A DNA stretch of 15,018 nucleotides, taken from NCBI GenBank assembly GCA_037440525.1, contig JBBITW010000087.1, positions 1 through 15,018 on the forward strand. Reading direction: 5' to 3'. Numbering within the stretch: the stretch's first letter is position 1; the number at the start of each line of letters is the position of its first letter. This stretch comes from JBBITW01 sp037440525. GTDB lineage: Bacteria > Desulfobacterota > BSN033 > UBA1163. The notes beneath the pieces were generated by a model. It saw nothing but the letters and a program-made list of their open reading frames with translations, did not search any database and was not told where the DNA came from. Positions 1 to 6,390 of the stretch are shown here, piece by piece. Position numbers and translations under genes: made by a program.

Positions 1-42
1 CCTCTTTCCCTTTTGACTCTTACAGAACCAACACTTTGCCAT
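1..42 (-). CDS. N-terminal fragment of a Cys-pair (zinc-ribbon-like) protein, cut by the window edge
   Basis: Only the first 14 codons are visible, reading MAKCWFCKSQKGKR leftward off base 1. A GGAGG ribosome site (bases 51-55, complement) lies 8 bases before the ATG at 40-42, which makes a real start likely despite the short length. The CxxC pair followed by a basic stretch suggests one half of a small zinc-binding knuckle; the partner cysteines would lie outside the window. It follows the yedF-like gene in the same direction after about 260 bases. Function is not known to me. Confidence 0.55.
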   Translation of the reverse strand, partial: MAKCWFCKSQKGKR

Positions 43-305
43 TTTTCACTCCTCCATTTATCAGAAATAAGAAAGGCAATCTAAGAGGCCTGAGGGATAG
101 ATTAGCCTATTCATTTTTCGAAAGAATCACTTTGGTTACCTTCGAATGCATCCCACCCCCACCTCCCCAGTCTATAGGAGTCGTTTTAAATACTTTTTCA
201 GAGACCTCGGAGATGCTCCAGGAGATATAAATATAATTTATCAAAGGTATGAGAAAAGATCAAATTTTTTTATGGAATTTAAATATTAATAAGTTTTTAT
301 ACCTC
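43..305. other. Intergenic stretch between yedF-like gene and left-edge gene; no gene seen
   Basis: No credible coding region was found on either strand. An open frame on the plus strand through 36-230 has no ribosome site and a run of prolines from a C-rich tract, so it is not called. Bases 225-300 are very A/T-rich and could hold the promoter of the left-edge gene, but I see no convincing -35/-10 pair. No clear terminator hairpin follows the yedF-like stop. Confidence 0.5.
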
Positions 306-896
306 TCAGGGTTGGATCAATCGATCGGCTTCAATCATGGACTGGATGATATCATACATATTGGAAATAGTTCCCACTTTCAATTTTTCTCTCAACTTAT
401 AGAAATCGAGACATGTTCCACAGGAGACAATCTCAACCCCTGCTTCAGATAACGAAATGAGATGCTCCAGAACCCTTGAACCCTCCGAAGCCAGTTTGAC
501 CCCACTATTTATTAGGATCAGACGATCGGGTTTTTTCTCAAGATCGAGCAAAGTCTTTAAAAATGATTTCATTAAGAATGATCCCAATGCTTCATCCCCA
601 GAGCCAAGGAGATCAGAATTTATGTAAATGACCACCTTTCTTGCCTTCTCATCCTTTTTGATTTTTTCATCTTCCACTTTTGCTGTAGTCTTATTAATGT
701 ATAGATAGAAATCCTCTCCCTTTTTCTCAATTTTGACATCACATCCCTGGCTTTTTGCAAATCTCTCTACATTACCACATGAGGAAGGATTATCCACAAT
801 GACAACCAATTCTCCTTCTTTTATTTCTTCAAGTGTCTGTTTTGTTGTGATAACAGGTTGTGGGCAGCTCATTCCCCTGCAATCAATCTCCTTCAT
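306..896 (-). CDS. yedF: YedF-like sulfurtransferase/selenium metabolism protein (TusA domain + DsrE-like domain)
   Basis: The protein has 196 residues in two domains. Residues 1-70 form a TusA/SirA-like fold with the CPxP motif (C11-P-Q-P) at the start of its first helix, the site that carries persulfide or selenium in this family. Residues 85-196 resemble a DsrE/F-like domain, with a Cys pair in SCGTC (C159, C162). This architecture matches the YedF family, which travels with selenium-handling genes in anaerobes; the actual substrate is not proven. I start at the ATG at 894-896 because GGAGGA (902-907, complement) lies 5 bases before it. An in-frame ATG at 915-917 would add seven residues, but then the ribosome site would lie inside the gene. 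No other selenium gene is visible in this window. Confidence 0.85.
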   Translation of the reverse strand: MKEIDCRGMSCPQPVITTKQTLEEIKEGELVVIVDNPSSCGNVERFAKSQGCDVKIEKKGEDFYLYINKTTAKVEDEKIKKDEKARKVVIYINSDLLGSGDEALGSFLMKSFLKTLLDLEKKPDRLILINSGVKLASEGSRVLEHLISLSEAGVEIVSCGTCLDFYKLREKLKVGTISNMYDIIQSMIEADRLIQP

Positions 897-925
897 ATTA
901 TTCCTCCATTGATTCATTGATTAAA

Positions 926-954
926 ATTATAAAAATAGATTAAAAGAGGGTTCA
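926..954 (-). promoter_or_regulatory. Possible promoter of the yedF-like gene
   Basis: On the minus strand a perfect TATAAT (926-931) sits 17 bases from a weak -35 TGAACC (949-954). Transcription would start near base 919, just ahead of the ribosome site at 902-907. A better -35, TTGACA at 960-965, is nearby but only pairs with a poor -10 (TAATCT, 937-942). The two signals may be alternatives; this is a weak call. Confidence 0.35.
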
Positions 955-1155
955 CTCTATGTCAAATCGGAAATTTCAATATATCGCTTTTTAATTATTG
1001 GGTTTTCTTATATCAAAAAATAGGTTCACATCTTTAATCGTGATGCCAGAGAAACCTCAAAATTTCTTATCCACTCCTTTTATTCCTCCGTATTTATTCC
1101 CTTATCATTGCTTCTTAATAAGTAATTCCTAAATTGAGCGATTTTTTTATTAAAG

Positions 1156-1175
1156 GCCTTTCCGCCAAAGGCGGA
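1156..1175. repeat. Short GC-rich palindrome TCCGCC-AAA-GGCGGA with an alternative overlapping hairpin
   Basis: TCCGCC (1161-1166) and GGCGGA (1170-1175) are exact inverted arms around a 3-base loop. The overlapping arms GCCTTT (1156-1161) and AAAGGC (1167-1172) could form a competing hairpin. Two mutated relatives, TCCGCC-TCT-GACGGA (4442-4456) and TCCGCC-TCT-GGAGGA (4511-4525), lie in the other large intergenic region, which suggests a dispersed short palindrome rather than a local regulator. Confidence 0.6.
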
Positions 1176-1303
1176 TACACTTTGGGCGTATATTTATCAG
1201 TCATTGCGATCACCCAAAGTTATTTAAATCCCAAGTATCGTTAATGACAGCATCAAGATTGGAATTAGCTGAAATTAAAGTAAAGCAGGCATTGAAATTT
1301 AGA

Positions 1304-1332
1304 TTGACACAAAATATTTTTTAAAATAAAAT
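1304..1332 (+). promoter_or_regulatory. Sigma-70-like promoter for the aspartic protease gene
   Basis: A perfect -35 TTGACA (1304-1309) is followed after exactly 17 bases by TAAAAT (1327-1332), five of six matches to TATAAT. Initiation near 1339 would give a leader of about 75 bases before the ATG at 1415. It is the only good promoter upstream of the protease, prenyltransferase and CPBP genes. Confidence 0.65.
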
Positions 1333-1414
1333 TTCTACTAAAATAAGACCTGCAGTTCAATAATTCTCAGACATATGAAAATATAAATCTATATTTTTAG
1401 TTAATGAGGCGATA

Positions 1415-1792
1415 ATGGGCAGGATTATAAAGGAGATTGAGATCGAGGGAAAACCTGGGATTGCCTTATTTGATACAGGTTCAATTCATACTTATATTCG
1501 GACTAAATTTCTGATGGAGGTACCCAAAAGGACTATTTTGAAACCCTACAGAGTTGCCTTAGGCGGGAGGGAGATTCAGGTAAAGGAACTCTGTGTAATA
1601 CTTGGCAAGATCGAAGGTTTAGAATTTGATGCAGAGGCAGTTCCAATTGACGAAATTGGTAGGGCAGATGGTTATGAACTGGATGCCATTATAGGTGCAT
1701 TGACTATGGAGAAGTGGGAGATAAAGATTGATCCAAAGAAACATGAGCTTGATCTCGAAGGTTTACGGCGCCGTGAATTCACTGAATTCTAA
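1415..1792 (+). CDS. Retropepsin-like (clan AA) aspartic protease family protein
   Basis: A 125-residue soluble protein with no signal peptide or membrane segment. It carries the hallmark of single-domain retropepsin-like proteases: an active-site motif FDTGS (residues 19-23, catalytic Asp20), then beta-rich sequence, then a hydrophobic-hydrophobic-Gly motif AIIGAL (91-96), which in this fold packs behind the active site. Such proteins work as homodimers, each chain giving one Asp. Peptide cleavage is expected from the family but the target is unknown, and many bacterial members remain uncharacterised. The ATG has GAGG (1406-1409) 5 bases upstream and the promoter at 1304-1332. The prenyltransferase gene follows after about 100 bases in the same direction. 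Confidence 0.75.
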   Translation: MGRIIKEIEIEGKPGIALFDTGSIHTYIRTKFLMEVPKRTILKPYRVALGGREIQVKELCVILGKIEGLEFDAEAVPIDEIGRADGYELDAIIGALTMEKWEIKIDPKKHELDLEGLRRREFTEF

Positions 1793-1893
1793 GAAATAAG
1801 GAAAGCTAACATTTAGCAGCCTAAATAAGAAATTTGTTGCTAAAGAATCCAATTTCTTTTATATTTAGACCTCGAGGAGGGAGTTTTGATAAA

Positions 1894-2793
1894 ATGTTTC
1901 GAAAAAGAATTAAAGACTATTTTATAGCCACACGGCCATGGTCCTTTACAATGTCCCTGATTTCGGTTACTGTTGGAACACTCATCGCTTCGGAAGAAGG
2001 GCCAATCCTTTGGGGATGGTATCTCCTGGTTTGTGCCGGGATTATTTTTTTCCATGGAGCGGCAAATGTTTATAATGATTATTTTGATACCCGCTACAAA
2101 GTTGATCAGCCTGATTCTCCAACCGCTCGCTATCGTCCTCAGCCAATTCTTACGGGGATGTTTACACCTTCACAGCTCTTAGCGGAAGCAATAGTCTTAA
2201 ATGTAATAACAGTTATAATTGGGTTGATTCTCTCATTTATGAGATCAATGCTGATATTCTGGATTGGATTGATAGGTTTTTTTGCCTGTCTTTTTTACAC
2301 TGCCTCCCCAATAAAATTTAAGTATAAGGCATGGGGGGAGTTTTTCGTTTTTCTCATGTGGGGTCCTTTGATGTTTGAAGGGGCCTATGTAGTTCAGAGA
2401 CAGGTACTTTCTATTAAGGCATTCTATATTTCAATCCCGTTCGGGATTCTTGTAAGCTTGGTTCTTCTGGCAAATAATATTCGAGACATCGATTATGATT
2501 CCCGACAGGGTATTAAAACCATTGGGATATTGCTTGGAAACAAAATTAGTTTAATTCTCTATGCAGGGCTCATACTGATTTCTTATCTTTATATCATCAT
2601 AATAGTTTTGAGCGGATTATTGAGTCCATGGGGTTTGATAGTTCTCCTCTCCCTTCCAAAAGCCATCCATCTTCTTAAGGATTTTATTAGGAAGATACCT
2701 GAAGCCGCTGATGCAATAACAGCTCAGCTAAACACCTTTTTTGGTCTCCTCCTCATATTTGCATTAATTCTTAATAGAATGGTTCCACTGTGA
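1894..2793 (+). CDS. UbiA/MenA-family membrane prenyltransferase
   Basis: A 299-residue polytopic membrane protein of the UbiA superfamily, which joins a polyprenyl chain to an aromatic ring. The first Asp-rich motif is N61-D-Y-F-D65, with further Asp at 71 and 74. The second lies in NNIRDIDYD (194-202) and is followed by a G-KT-LG stretch typical of MenA-type enzymes that make menaquinone. These Asp motifs bind the Mg-diphosphate of the prenyl donor. About eight or nine hydrophobic segments alternate along the chain. Menaquinone synthesis is the best guess, but other UbiA substrates are possible since no other men genes are nearby. I chose the ATG at 1894 (GGAGGG at 1877-1882). A longer frame from a TTG at 1834 has no ribosome site, and its extra residues do not look like the family. 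The end overlaps the next gene by 4 bases. Confidence 0.85.
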   Translation: MFRKRIKDYFIATRPWSFTMSLISVTVGTLIASEEGPILWGWYLLVCAGIIFFHGAANVYNDYFDTRYKVDQPDSPTARYRPQPILTGMFTPSQLLAEAIVLNVITVIIGLILSFMRSMLIFWIGLIGFFACLFYTASPIKFKYKAWGEFFVFLMWGPLMFEGAYVVQRQVLSIKAFYISIPFGILVSLVLLANNIRDIDYDSRQGIKTIGILLGNKISLILYAGLILISYLYIIIIVLSGLLSPWGLIVLLSLPKAIHLLKDFIRKIPEAADAITAQLNTFFGLLLIFALILNRMVPL

Positions 2794-3380
2794 TTTTGGG
2801 AGGCATTTTAATAGCATTGGCCTGCTGGGCACTCACATTTGGCCTTTCAGCAGGGAACTTCTGGTTAAAGATTGGATTTTCAGTAATTTTTATTTCCCTT
2901 TATTCTTTAATTTGGCAGAGACCAAAGATTTCTTTTAGATTCAATTCAATCCTCTGGGGTTCTATCTCTTCTCTCCTTCTTTATATTATTTTTCTCATCG
3001 GCAATAAATTTGCTTCATATATCTTTACAGGATCAAATAGCCAGGTTGAAAATATCTATTCCCTTGGAATGGGTACAAATAAGATTCTTGTCTTTTTACT
3101 ACTATTTTTCATTACTGGTCCTGGGGAAGAGATCTTCTGGCGTGGTTTTATTCAGGATCGTCTTATGGTTAAATGGGGATATTTAAGAGGATATCTCGTT
3201 ACCACCATCATTTATTCCGGGGTACATATCTTCTCAGGAAATTCGATTCTTATCCTTGCCTCATTTGTAGCAGGGGCTTTTTGGGGTCTCCTCTATCTAT
3301 GGAAAAGAGATCTCCTGATCCAGATGTTTTCTCATTCTCTTTGGGGCGCTGTGATTTTTATATTTGCACCGATTCAATGA
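2790..3380 (+). CDS. CPBP-family (CAAX/Rce1-type) intramembrane metalloprotease
   Basis: A 196-residue membrane protein with about six hydrophobic segments. It has the family motifs: E113-E-x-x-x-R118 in GPGEEIFWRGF, H146 in the second motif (YxxxH rather than FxxxH), and H182 in the third. These Glu/His residues form the active site of Rce1-like proteases. The Asn usually four residues after the third-motif His is Gly186 here, so activity is uncertain. Bacterial CPBP proteins are linked to peptide or bacteriocin maturation, immunity and membrane-protein handling; the substrate here is unknown. The start is a GTG whose bases overlap the prenyltransferase stop (GTGA), with no strong ribosome site, implying translational coupling. 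Confidence 0.82.
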   Translation: MILGGILIALACWALTFGLSAGNFWLKIGFSVIFISLYSLIWQRPKISFRFNSILWGSISSLLLYIIFLIGNKFASYIFTGSNSQVENIYSLGMGTNKILVFLLLFFITGPGEEIFWRGFIQDRLMVKWGYLRGYLVTTIIYSGVHIFSGNSILILASFVAGAFWGLLYLWKRDLLIQMFSHSLWGAVIFIFAPIQ

Positions 3381-3393
3381 GAGGAAGAATATT

Positions 3394-3867
3394 TTATGAA
3401 TCTGCATTTCTTCGTATTTCTCTTAAAATACTAAGAAGATTGTTTATCTGTTCATCTGTTAGGCCTTCTAAAAATTTGCTAAGAATCTTTTCCTTTTCAT
3501 CAGCTAAATTTATTAGGGTCTGTTTGCCTTTAGGGGTAATTTCCAGCAGGGTGATTCTTTCATCATTTGAATCGCTTTTCCTGATAAGGAAACCTCTTCT
3601 TTCCAGTCGCTTGGCCATACCTGTCATATTTGCCCCTGATACAACAAGAATCTTACTTACATTGGTAATTGTATTCTGCCCCTCTTCAGAGTCTTCGAGA
3701 ATCCTAAGCACATTATATTGGGAAAAAGTGAGGCCATAATTTTTAAATAGATTTGAAATCTTGTTTTTGAAGAGTTCTGATGTCCTAACGATGGAAATCA
3801 ATAGTTTCTCGTTTGGGTTCATATTTTCTTTGTATAATCTATAGGAGTTAGATTTTTTAGACCCCAT
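3394..3867 (-). CDS. MarR-family transcriptional regulator
   Basis: A 157-residue protein with the MarR winged-helix layout: N-terminal dimer helix (about 20-45), the LTFSQYNVLRIL helix (46-57), recognition helix region VSGANMTGMAKRLERRGF (76-93), wing with DERIT (102-106) and LTP-like turn ITPKG (110-114), then C-terminal dimer helices. Members bind palindromic DNA as dimers and usually release it on binding a small ligand, often an aromatic or phenolic acid. It is divergent from the large operon starting at 4891, and its own promoter carries the same palindromic core, so it probably represses both. The ATG at 3865-3867 has a weak GGTGG upstream. An internal ATG at codon 16 has no ribosome site. 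Its stop lies only 13 bases from the stop of the convergent CPBP gene. Confidence 0.88.
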   Translation of the reverse strand: MGSKKSNSYRLYKENMNPNEKLLISIVRTSELFKNKISNLFKNYGLTFSQYNVLRILEDSEEGQNTITNVSKILVVSGANMTGMAKRLERRGFLIRKSDSNDERITLLEITPKGKQTLINLADEKEKILSKFLEGLTDEQINNLLSILREIRRNADS

Positions 3868-3880
3868 ATGCCACCAAATA

Positions 3881-3896
3881 AATTAATATATTAATT
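3881..3896. promoter_or_regulatory. Candidate MarR operator at the regulator's own promoter
   Basis: AATTAATATATTAATT is a perfect 16-base palindrome over the transcription start region of the marR-type gene. Its core TTAATATATTAA (3883-3894) recurs exactly at 4826-4837 in the promoter of the operon on the other side. MarR dimers bind such inverted sites. The A/T-rich background makes chance palindromes easier, so the shared 12-mer and its position are the main support. Confidence 0.55.
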
Positions 3897-3922
3897 ATTA
3901 AAATGAAAATAAATTTTGTCAA
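3894..3922 (-). promoter_or_regulatory. Promoter of the marR-type gene
   Basis: On the minus strand a perfect -35 TTGACA (3917-3922) is followed after 17 bases by AATAAT (3894-3899), five of six matches to the consensus -10. Transcription would start near 3887, about 20 bases before the ATG. The palindrome at 3881-3896 overlaps the -10 end and the start point, the usual place for a self-repressing operator. Confidence 0.6.
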
Positions 3923-4000
3923 TAAATAATTTGAGCTCTGAAAAATATTTTAATAGTTAACCCCTCCAAACCTCCCCTTAAAATGAGGCTGTTTAGTAAT

Positions 4001-4081
4001 GTCATTCTGATGCTTTAGCCGAAGAATCTATGTTTTATAAGGGTTTGAATTCTATAGATTCCTCGCTTCGCTCGGAATGAC
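4001..4081. repeat. Dispersed inverted repeat, unit 1 (GTCATT...GGAATGAC type)
   Basis: The left end GTCATTCTGA (4001-4010) with CGAAGAATCTA nearby mirrors the right end TAGATTCCTCGCTTCGCTCGGAATGAC (described by its parts: TAGATTCCTCG and CTCGGAATGAC, ending at 4081). The arms are imperfect, as in old copies. The motif family of CTCGCTTCGCTCGGAATGAC ends is widespread in environmental bacterial genomes. It carries no coding sequence. Confidence 0.65.
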
Positions 4082-4090
4082 ACCACTCTG

Positions 4091-4153
4091 TGTCATTTCG
4101 AGGCGTTAGCCGAGAAATCTTTCATAAGGTTCCTCGCTTCGCTCGGAATGACA
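4091..4153. repeat. Dispersed inverted repeat, unit 2
   Basis: TGTCATTTCGAGG (4091-4103) at the left and CTCGGAATGACA (4142-4153) at the right form inverted ends around CGAGAAATCT and a short loop. The right arm is nearly identical to that of unit 1. It lies 9 bases after unit 1, so two copies sit side by side. Confidence 0.68.
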
Positions 4154-4206
4154 GAAAAATGAGACTCGGAATGACAGAAAAATGAGGCTCGGAATGACAA
4201 AAATGG
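4141..4206. repeat. 23-base tandem repeat built on the end of the dispersed repeat
   Basis: Two full copies (4141-4163 and 4164-4186) differ at one base (GCTCGG against ACTCGG), and a third partial copy starts at 4187. Each copy contains CTCGGAATGACA followed by GAAAAATGAG. The unit looks like a repeated right end of the neighbouring palindromic repeat, perhaps made by slippage. Confidence 0.75.
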
Positions 4207-4441
4207 CATACACATCATTGCGACACAGTCTCAATAATGGGAGGCTATTATGATAGTAGAAGGATATTATTGATTTAAAATTAAATAATTTAGAGGAATT
4301 TTGTGGTAAAAATACCCTTAAATAAATTAATTAAAGGCTTGAATAAATTTTTCAGAGAATTCATTCTTGATTTAAATTTAATTTAAATTTTTGGTTCTTC
4401 TCCAATTTAGTTGCTAAAAAGGATTCTCCGACAGACTCAGA

Positions 4442-4525
4442 TCCGCCTCTGACGGAAAGGATTTTAGGATTCAAGGGTTCAAGTGCTTATTTTACTCCGA
4501 TAAAATCGGATCCGCCTCTGGAGGA
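4442..4525. repeat. Two decayed TCCGCC palindromes flanking a short spacer
   Basis: TCCGCC-TCT-GACGGA (4442-4456) and TCCGCC-TCT-GGAGGA (4511-4525) each differ by one base from the perfect palindrome seen at 1161-1175. Both are preceded by GAT or GGA and followed by A-rich sequence. They look like members of one short dispersed family. Confidence 0.5.
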
Positions 4526-4678
4526 AAAGACTTTATTAGTGCCTTAAGAATTCTTTTAACTTCTCATAATCTCTATTTTTGTAAATATCTAAACATGCTT
4601 TTATATGATCTTTACTAAATTTTTAATTCTTTGTAATTCTTAAGCATTTCCCTTGAATCCTTGACCCCTTGAATCCTT
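4467..4678. repeat. Inverted copies of GGATTCAAGG / CCTTGAATCC
   Basis: GGATTCAAGG (4467-4476) has two inverted copies about 185 bases downstream, CCTTGAATCCTT at 4651-4662 and 4667-4678; these two also form a 16-base tandem repeat. No product or regulatory role is evident; it is probably another dispersed repeat. Confidence 0.45.
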
Positions 4679-4762
4679 TAGATTTTGTCAACTTTTTTGG
4701 AGATGATCCAAATTTTTTAATTGTTTTCTGAAGGAGGATAATTTAAGTATTCAAAATTATTA

Positions 4763-4780
4763 AAATTTATTAATAAATTT
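4763..4780. repeat. Perfect 18-base A/T palindrome upstream of the operon promoter
   Basis: AAATTTATTAATAAATTT is fully self-complementary and lies about 30 bases upstream of the -35 at 4809. It shares only the general TTAAT character with the proposed MarR sites. In such A/T-rich sequence it could be chance, an accessory binding site or an UP-like element. Confidence 0.3.
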
Positions 4781-4808
4781 AAACATTTAGACTTTTTAAA
4801 AAAATCTA

Positions 4809-4837
4809 TTGACAAAAAGAAATACTTAATATATTAA
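4809..4837 (+). promoter_or_regulatory. Sigma-70-like promoter of the oxidase/acyl-CoA operon
   Basis: A perfect TTGACA (4809-4814) is followed by exactly 17 bases and TATTAA (4832-4837), four of six matches to the -10. Transcription would begin near 4844, giving a leader of about 45 bases that ends in AGGAGG (4878-4883) before the ATG at 4891. The operator-like palindrome covers the -10, so bound regulator would exclude RNA polymerase. Confidence 0.65.
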
Positions 4838-4844
4838 TAATTTC
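4819..4844. promoter_or_regulatory. Candidate MarR operator at the operon promoter
   Basis: The 26 bases form a near-perfect inverted repeat: GAAAT (4819-4823) and ATTTC (4840-4844) flank the perfect core TTAATATATTAA (4826-4837), with only two unpaired positions on each side of the core. The core is identical to that at 3883-3894 beside the marR-type gene. It covers the -10 and the predicted start point, fitting a repressor site. Confidence 0.58.
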
Positions 4845-4890
4845 TAAATTAATATTTATTTTATCATAAAAAAATTTAGGAGGCATATAA

Positions 4891-6351
4891 ATGTCTATCA
4901 AAGAGAGGCTTATAGAAATAGTTGGTGGGGATTATGTTGAAGATACCCCCGATGCTTTGAAGGCGTATTCTAAAGACCACAGTCTTCTTTCACCTGGTAT
5001 GCCTGATTTCATTGTAAAACCTGCCAATGCTGAGGAGGTCCAAAGATTAATAAAACTTGCTAATGAAGAGGTTTTACCAATCATTCCTGTTAGTTCCCGG
5101 ATCCATTTTCATGGAAGCACAATACCTAAACTTGGCGGAATCATTGTGGATCTCCGTCGAATGGACAGGATCTTAAATATTAATGTTGAGGATCGGCTTA
5201 TTACTATTGAACCTGGAGTAACATGGGGCAAGCTTCAGTCGGAATTGGCAAGAATTGGGCAGAGGTGTATCATGCCTCTCTTTCCCCCTTCTTCAAGTTC
5301 AGTTATTACAAGTCTCCTCGAACGCGAGGTTCCAACAAATCCACGCTTCGAATATTCGGAGCCAATGTGCTCAAACGAGGTGATCTGGGGTAATGGTATG
5401 AGGTTTCGGACAGGTTCAGCCTGTGTGCCAGGTTTTCCAGACCATTGCGATTCAAGAGGAGGTAACCCCGAAGGACCAGGGACTAACTGGTATCGTTTCC
5501 TACAGGGAGCCGAGGGAACAATGGGGATTGTGACATGGTCAATTATCAAGTTTGAATATTTGCCCAAAATAGATAAGGCCTATTTTATCTTCTTCGATCG
5601 AGTGGAGGATGCCATAGAACCTCTATATAAGATTCAGAGGCGTATGATAGGTAATGAATGCTTTCTGATAAACAATGTGACAGGGGCTCTTATCTTTGCC
5701 GAAGAAGGTCCTGAGGATTTCAAAAGATTAAAGAGGGAGTTTCCTACGTGGGTAATAATAGTTATCTTAAGTGGACCTCCTCGTTTTCCTGAGGATAAGA
5801 TAGCATATGAGAAGGAGGCCCTCGACGAAATAGTTGCCGATATTCCCCAGGTAAAAGGGATCTCATCTATACTCCCATGCTGTCGGGGCCTTGAGAAGAG
5901 ATTGCCAGATTTATTAAGAAATCCATGGCCCGAGAATAAGCCATATTGGAAACATAGCTTGAAAGGTAGTTCCCAAGGTCTCTTTTTTATAACAAAGATG
6001 GAACGTGTTCCAGAATTTACAGAGATTGTCAGGGAGGTAGCTGGCTCTTATGGATATAATGTAGATGAAATTGGGGCTTACCTTCAACCCATCGAGCAGG
6101 GAAGGGCCAGCCATATGGAGTACCAATTTTTCTATTCACCCGAGGATCAAAGAGAGAAGGAGATGGTCAAGAAATTATATCTTGATGTTTCAGAAAGGCT
6201 TTTCCATAGAGGAGCCTTCTTCTCGAGACCTTATGGACTCCTATCAAAGATGGTATTTGATCATGCAAGGGGATATACCAATACGATTAAGAAGGTTAAA
6301 GATGTGTTAGATCCAAACTATATAATGTGTCCAGGGAACCTATGTTTCTAA
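4891..6351 (+). CDS. FAD-binding oxidase, GlcD/VAO-like (first FAD subunit of the trio)
   Basis: A 486-residue soluble flavoprotein. Residues 35-225 form a PCMH-type FAD-binding domain: DFIVKPANAEEVQ (39-51), the conserved beta-helix stretch VSSRIHFHGSTIP (67-79), ITIEPGVTWGKL (104-115) and the flavin-binding QGAEGTMGIVT (205-215). The rest is an FAD-linked oxidase C-terminal domain ending in DPNYIMCPGN (474-483), the usual end of GlcD-like enzymes. Family members oxidise alpha-hydroxy acids, alcohols or alkylphenols; the substrate here is unknown. It is the first gene after the regulated promoter, with AGGAGG 7 bases before its ATG. The iron-sulfur gene and a second FAD oxidase follow, suggesting a GlcDEF-like complex. 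About 200 bases with a repeat separate it from the next gene. Confidence 0.82.
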   Translation: MSIKERLIEIVGGDYVEDTPDALKAYSKDHSLLSPGMPDFIVKPANAEEVQRLIKLANEEVLPIIPVSSRIHFHGSTIPKLGGIIVDLRRMDRILNINVEDRLITIEPGVTWGKLQSELARIGQRCIMPLFPPSSSSVITSLLEREVPTNPRFEYSEPMCSNEVIWGNGMRFRTGSACVPGFPDHCDSRGGNPEGPGTNWYRFLQGAEGTMGIVTWSIIKFEYLPKIDKAYFIFFDRVEDAIEPLYKIQRRMIGNECFLINNVTGALIFAEEGPEDFKRLKREFPTWVIIVILSGPPRFPEDKIAYEKEALDEIVADIPQVKGISSILPCCRGLEKRLPDLLRNPWPENKPYWKHSLKGSSQGLFFITKMERVPEFTEIVREVAGSYGYNVDEIGAYLQPIEQGRASHMEYQFFYSPEDQREKEMVKKLYLDVSERLFHRGAFFSRPYGLLSKMVFDHARGYTNTIKKVKDVLDPNYIMCPGNLCF

Positions 6352-6390
6352 AATTATAGTGAGTGACTCAAAATGATGATTACAAAAACA

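Larger units (their letters stand above)
918..1414. other. Divergent intergenic region (yedF-like / aspartic protease) with palindromes
   Basis: This stretch of about 500 bases has no gene that I can support. It holds the candidate leftward promoter near 926-954, the rightward promoter at 1304-1332, a short GC-rich palindrome (1156-1175) and an inverted pair ACTTTGGG/CCCAAAGT (1179-1186 and 1213-1220, 26-base loop). The fragment GTCATTGCGA (1200-1209) inside that loop resembles the end of the dispersed repeat seen again at 6391-6510, so the area may be the remains of a repeat insertion. Confidence 0.5.
3868..4890. other. One-kilobase divergent intergenic region with repeats and two promoters
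   Basis: There is no gene that I can support in this stretch. From left to right it holds the leftward promoter and operator (3881-3922), a cluster of dispersed inverted and tandem repeats (4001-4206), two decayed TCCGCC palindromes (4442-4456, 4511-4525), inverted copies of GGATTCAAGG (4467-4476 against 4651-4660 and 4667-4676), a perfect A/T palindrome at 4763-4780, and the rightward promoter with operator (4809-4844). The right end (4690-4890) is extremely A/T-rich. Confidence 0.6.

Noticed and set aside
36..230. Open frame on the plus strand with a run of prolines
   Set aside because: It has no ribosome site, its composition comes from a C-rich tract, and it overlaps the well-supported minus-strand start at 40-42.
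1156..1175. GC-rich hairpin as a transcription terminator
   Set aside because: No T-run follows on either strand; on the plus strand the T-run comes before the hairpin. No gene ends nearby.
1834..1893. Longer N-terminus for the prenyltransferase from TTG at 1834
   Set aside because: There is no ribosome site before it, the extra residues do not resemble the family, and a GGAGGG-preceded ATG lies at 1894.
4141..4206. Tandem units as a CRISPR array
   Set aside because: The 23-base units are directly adjacent without variable spacers, and no cas gene is present.
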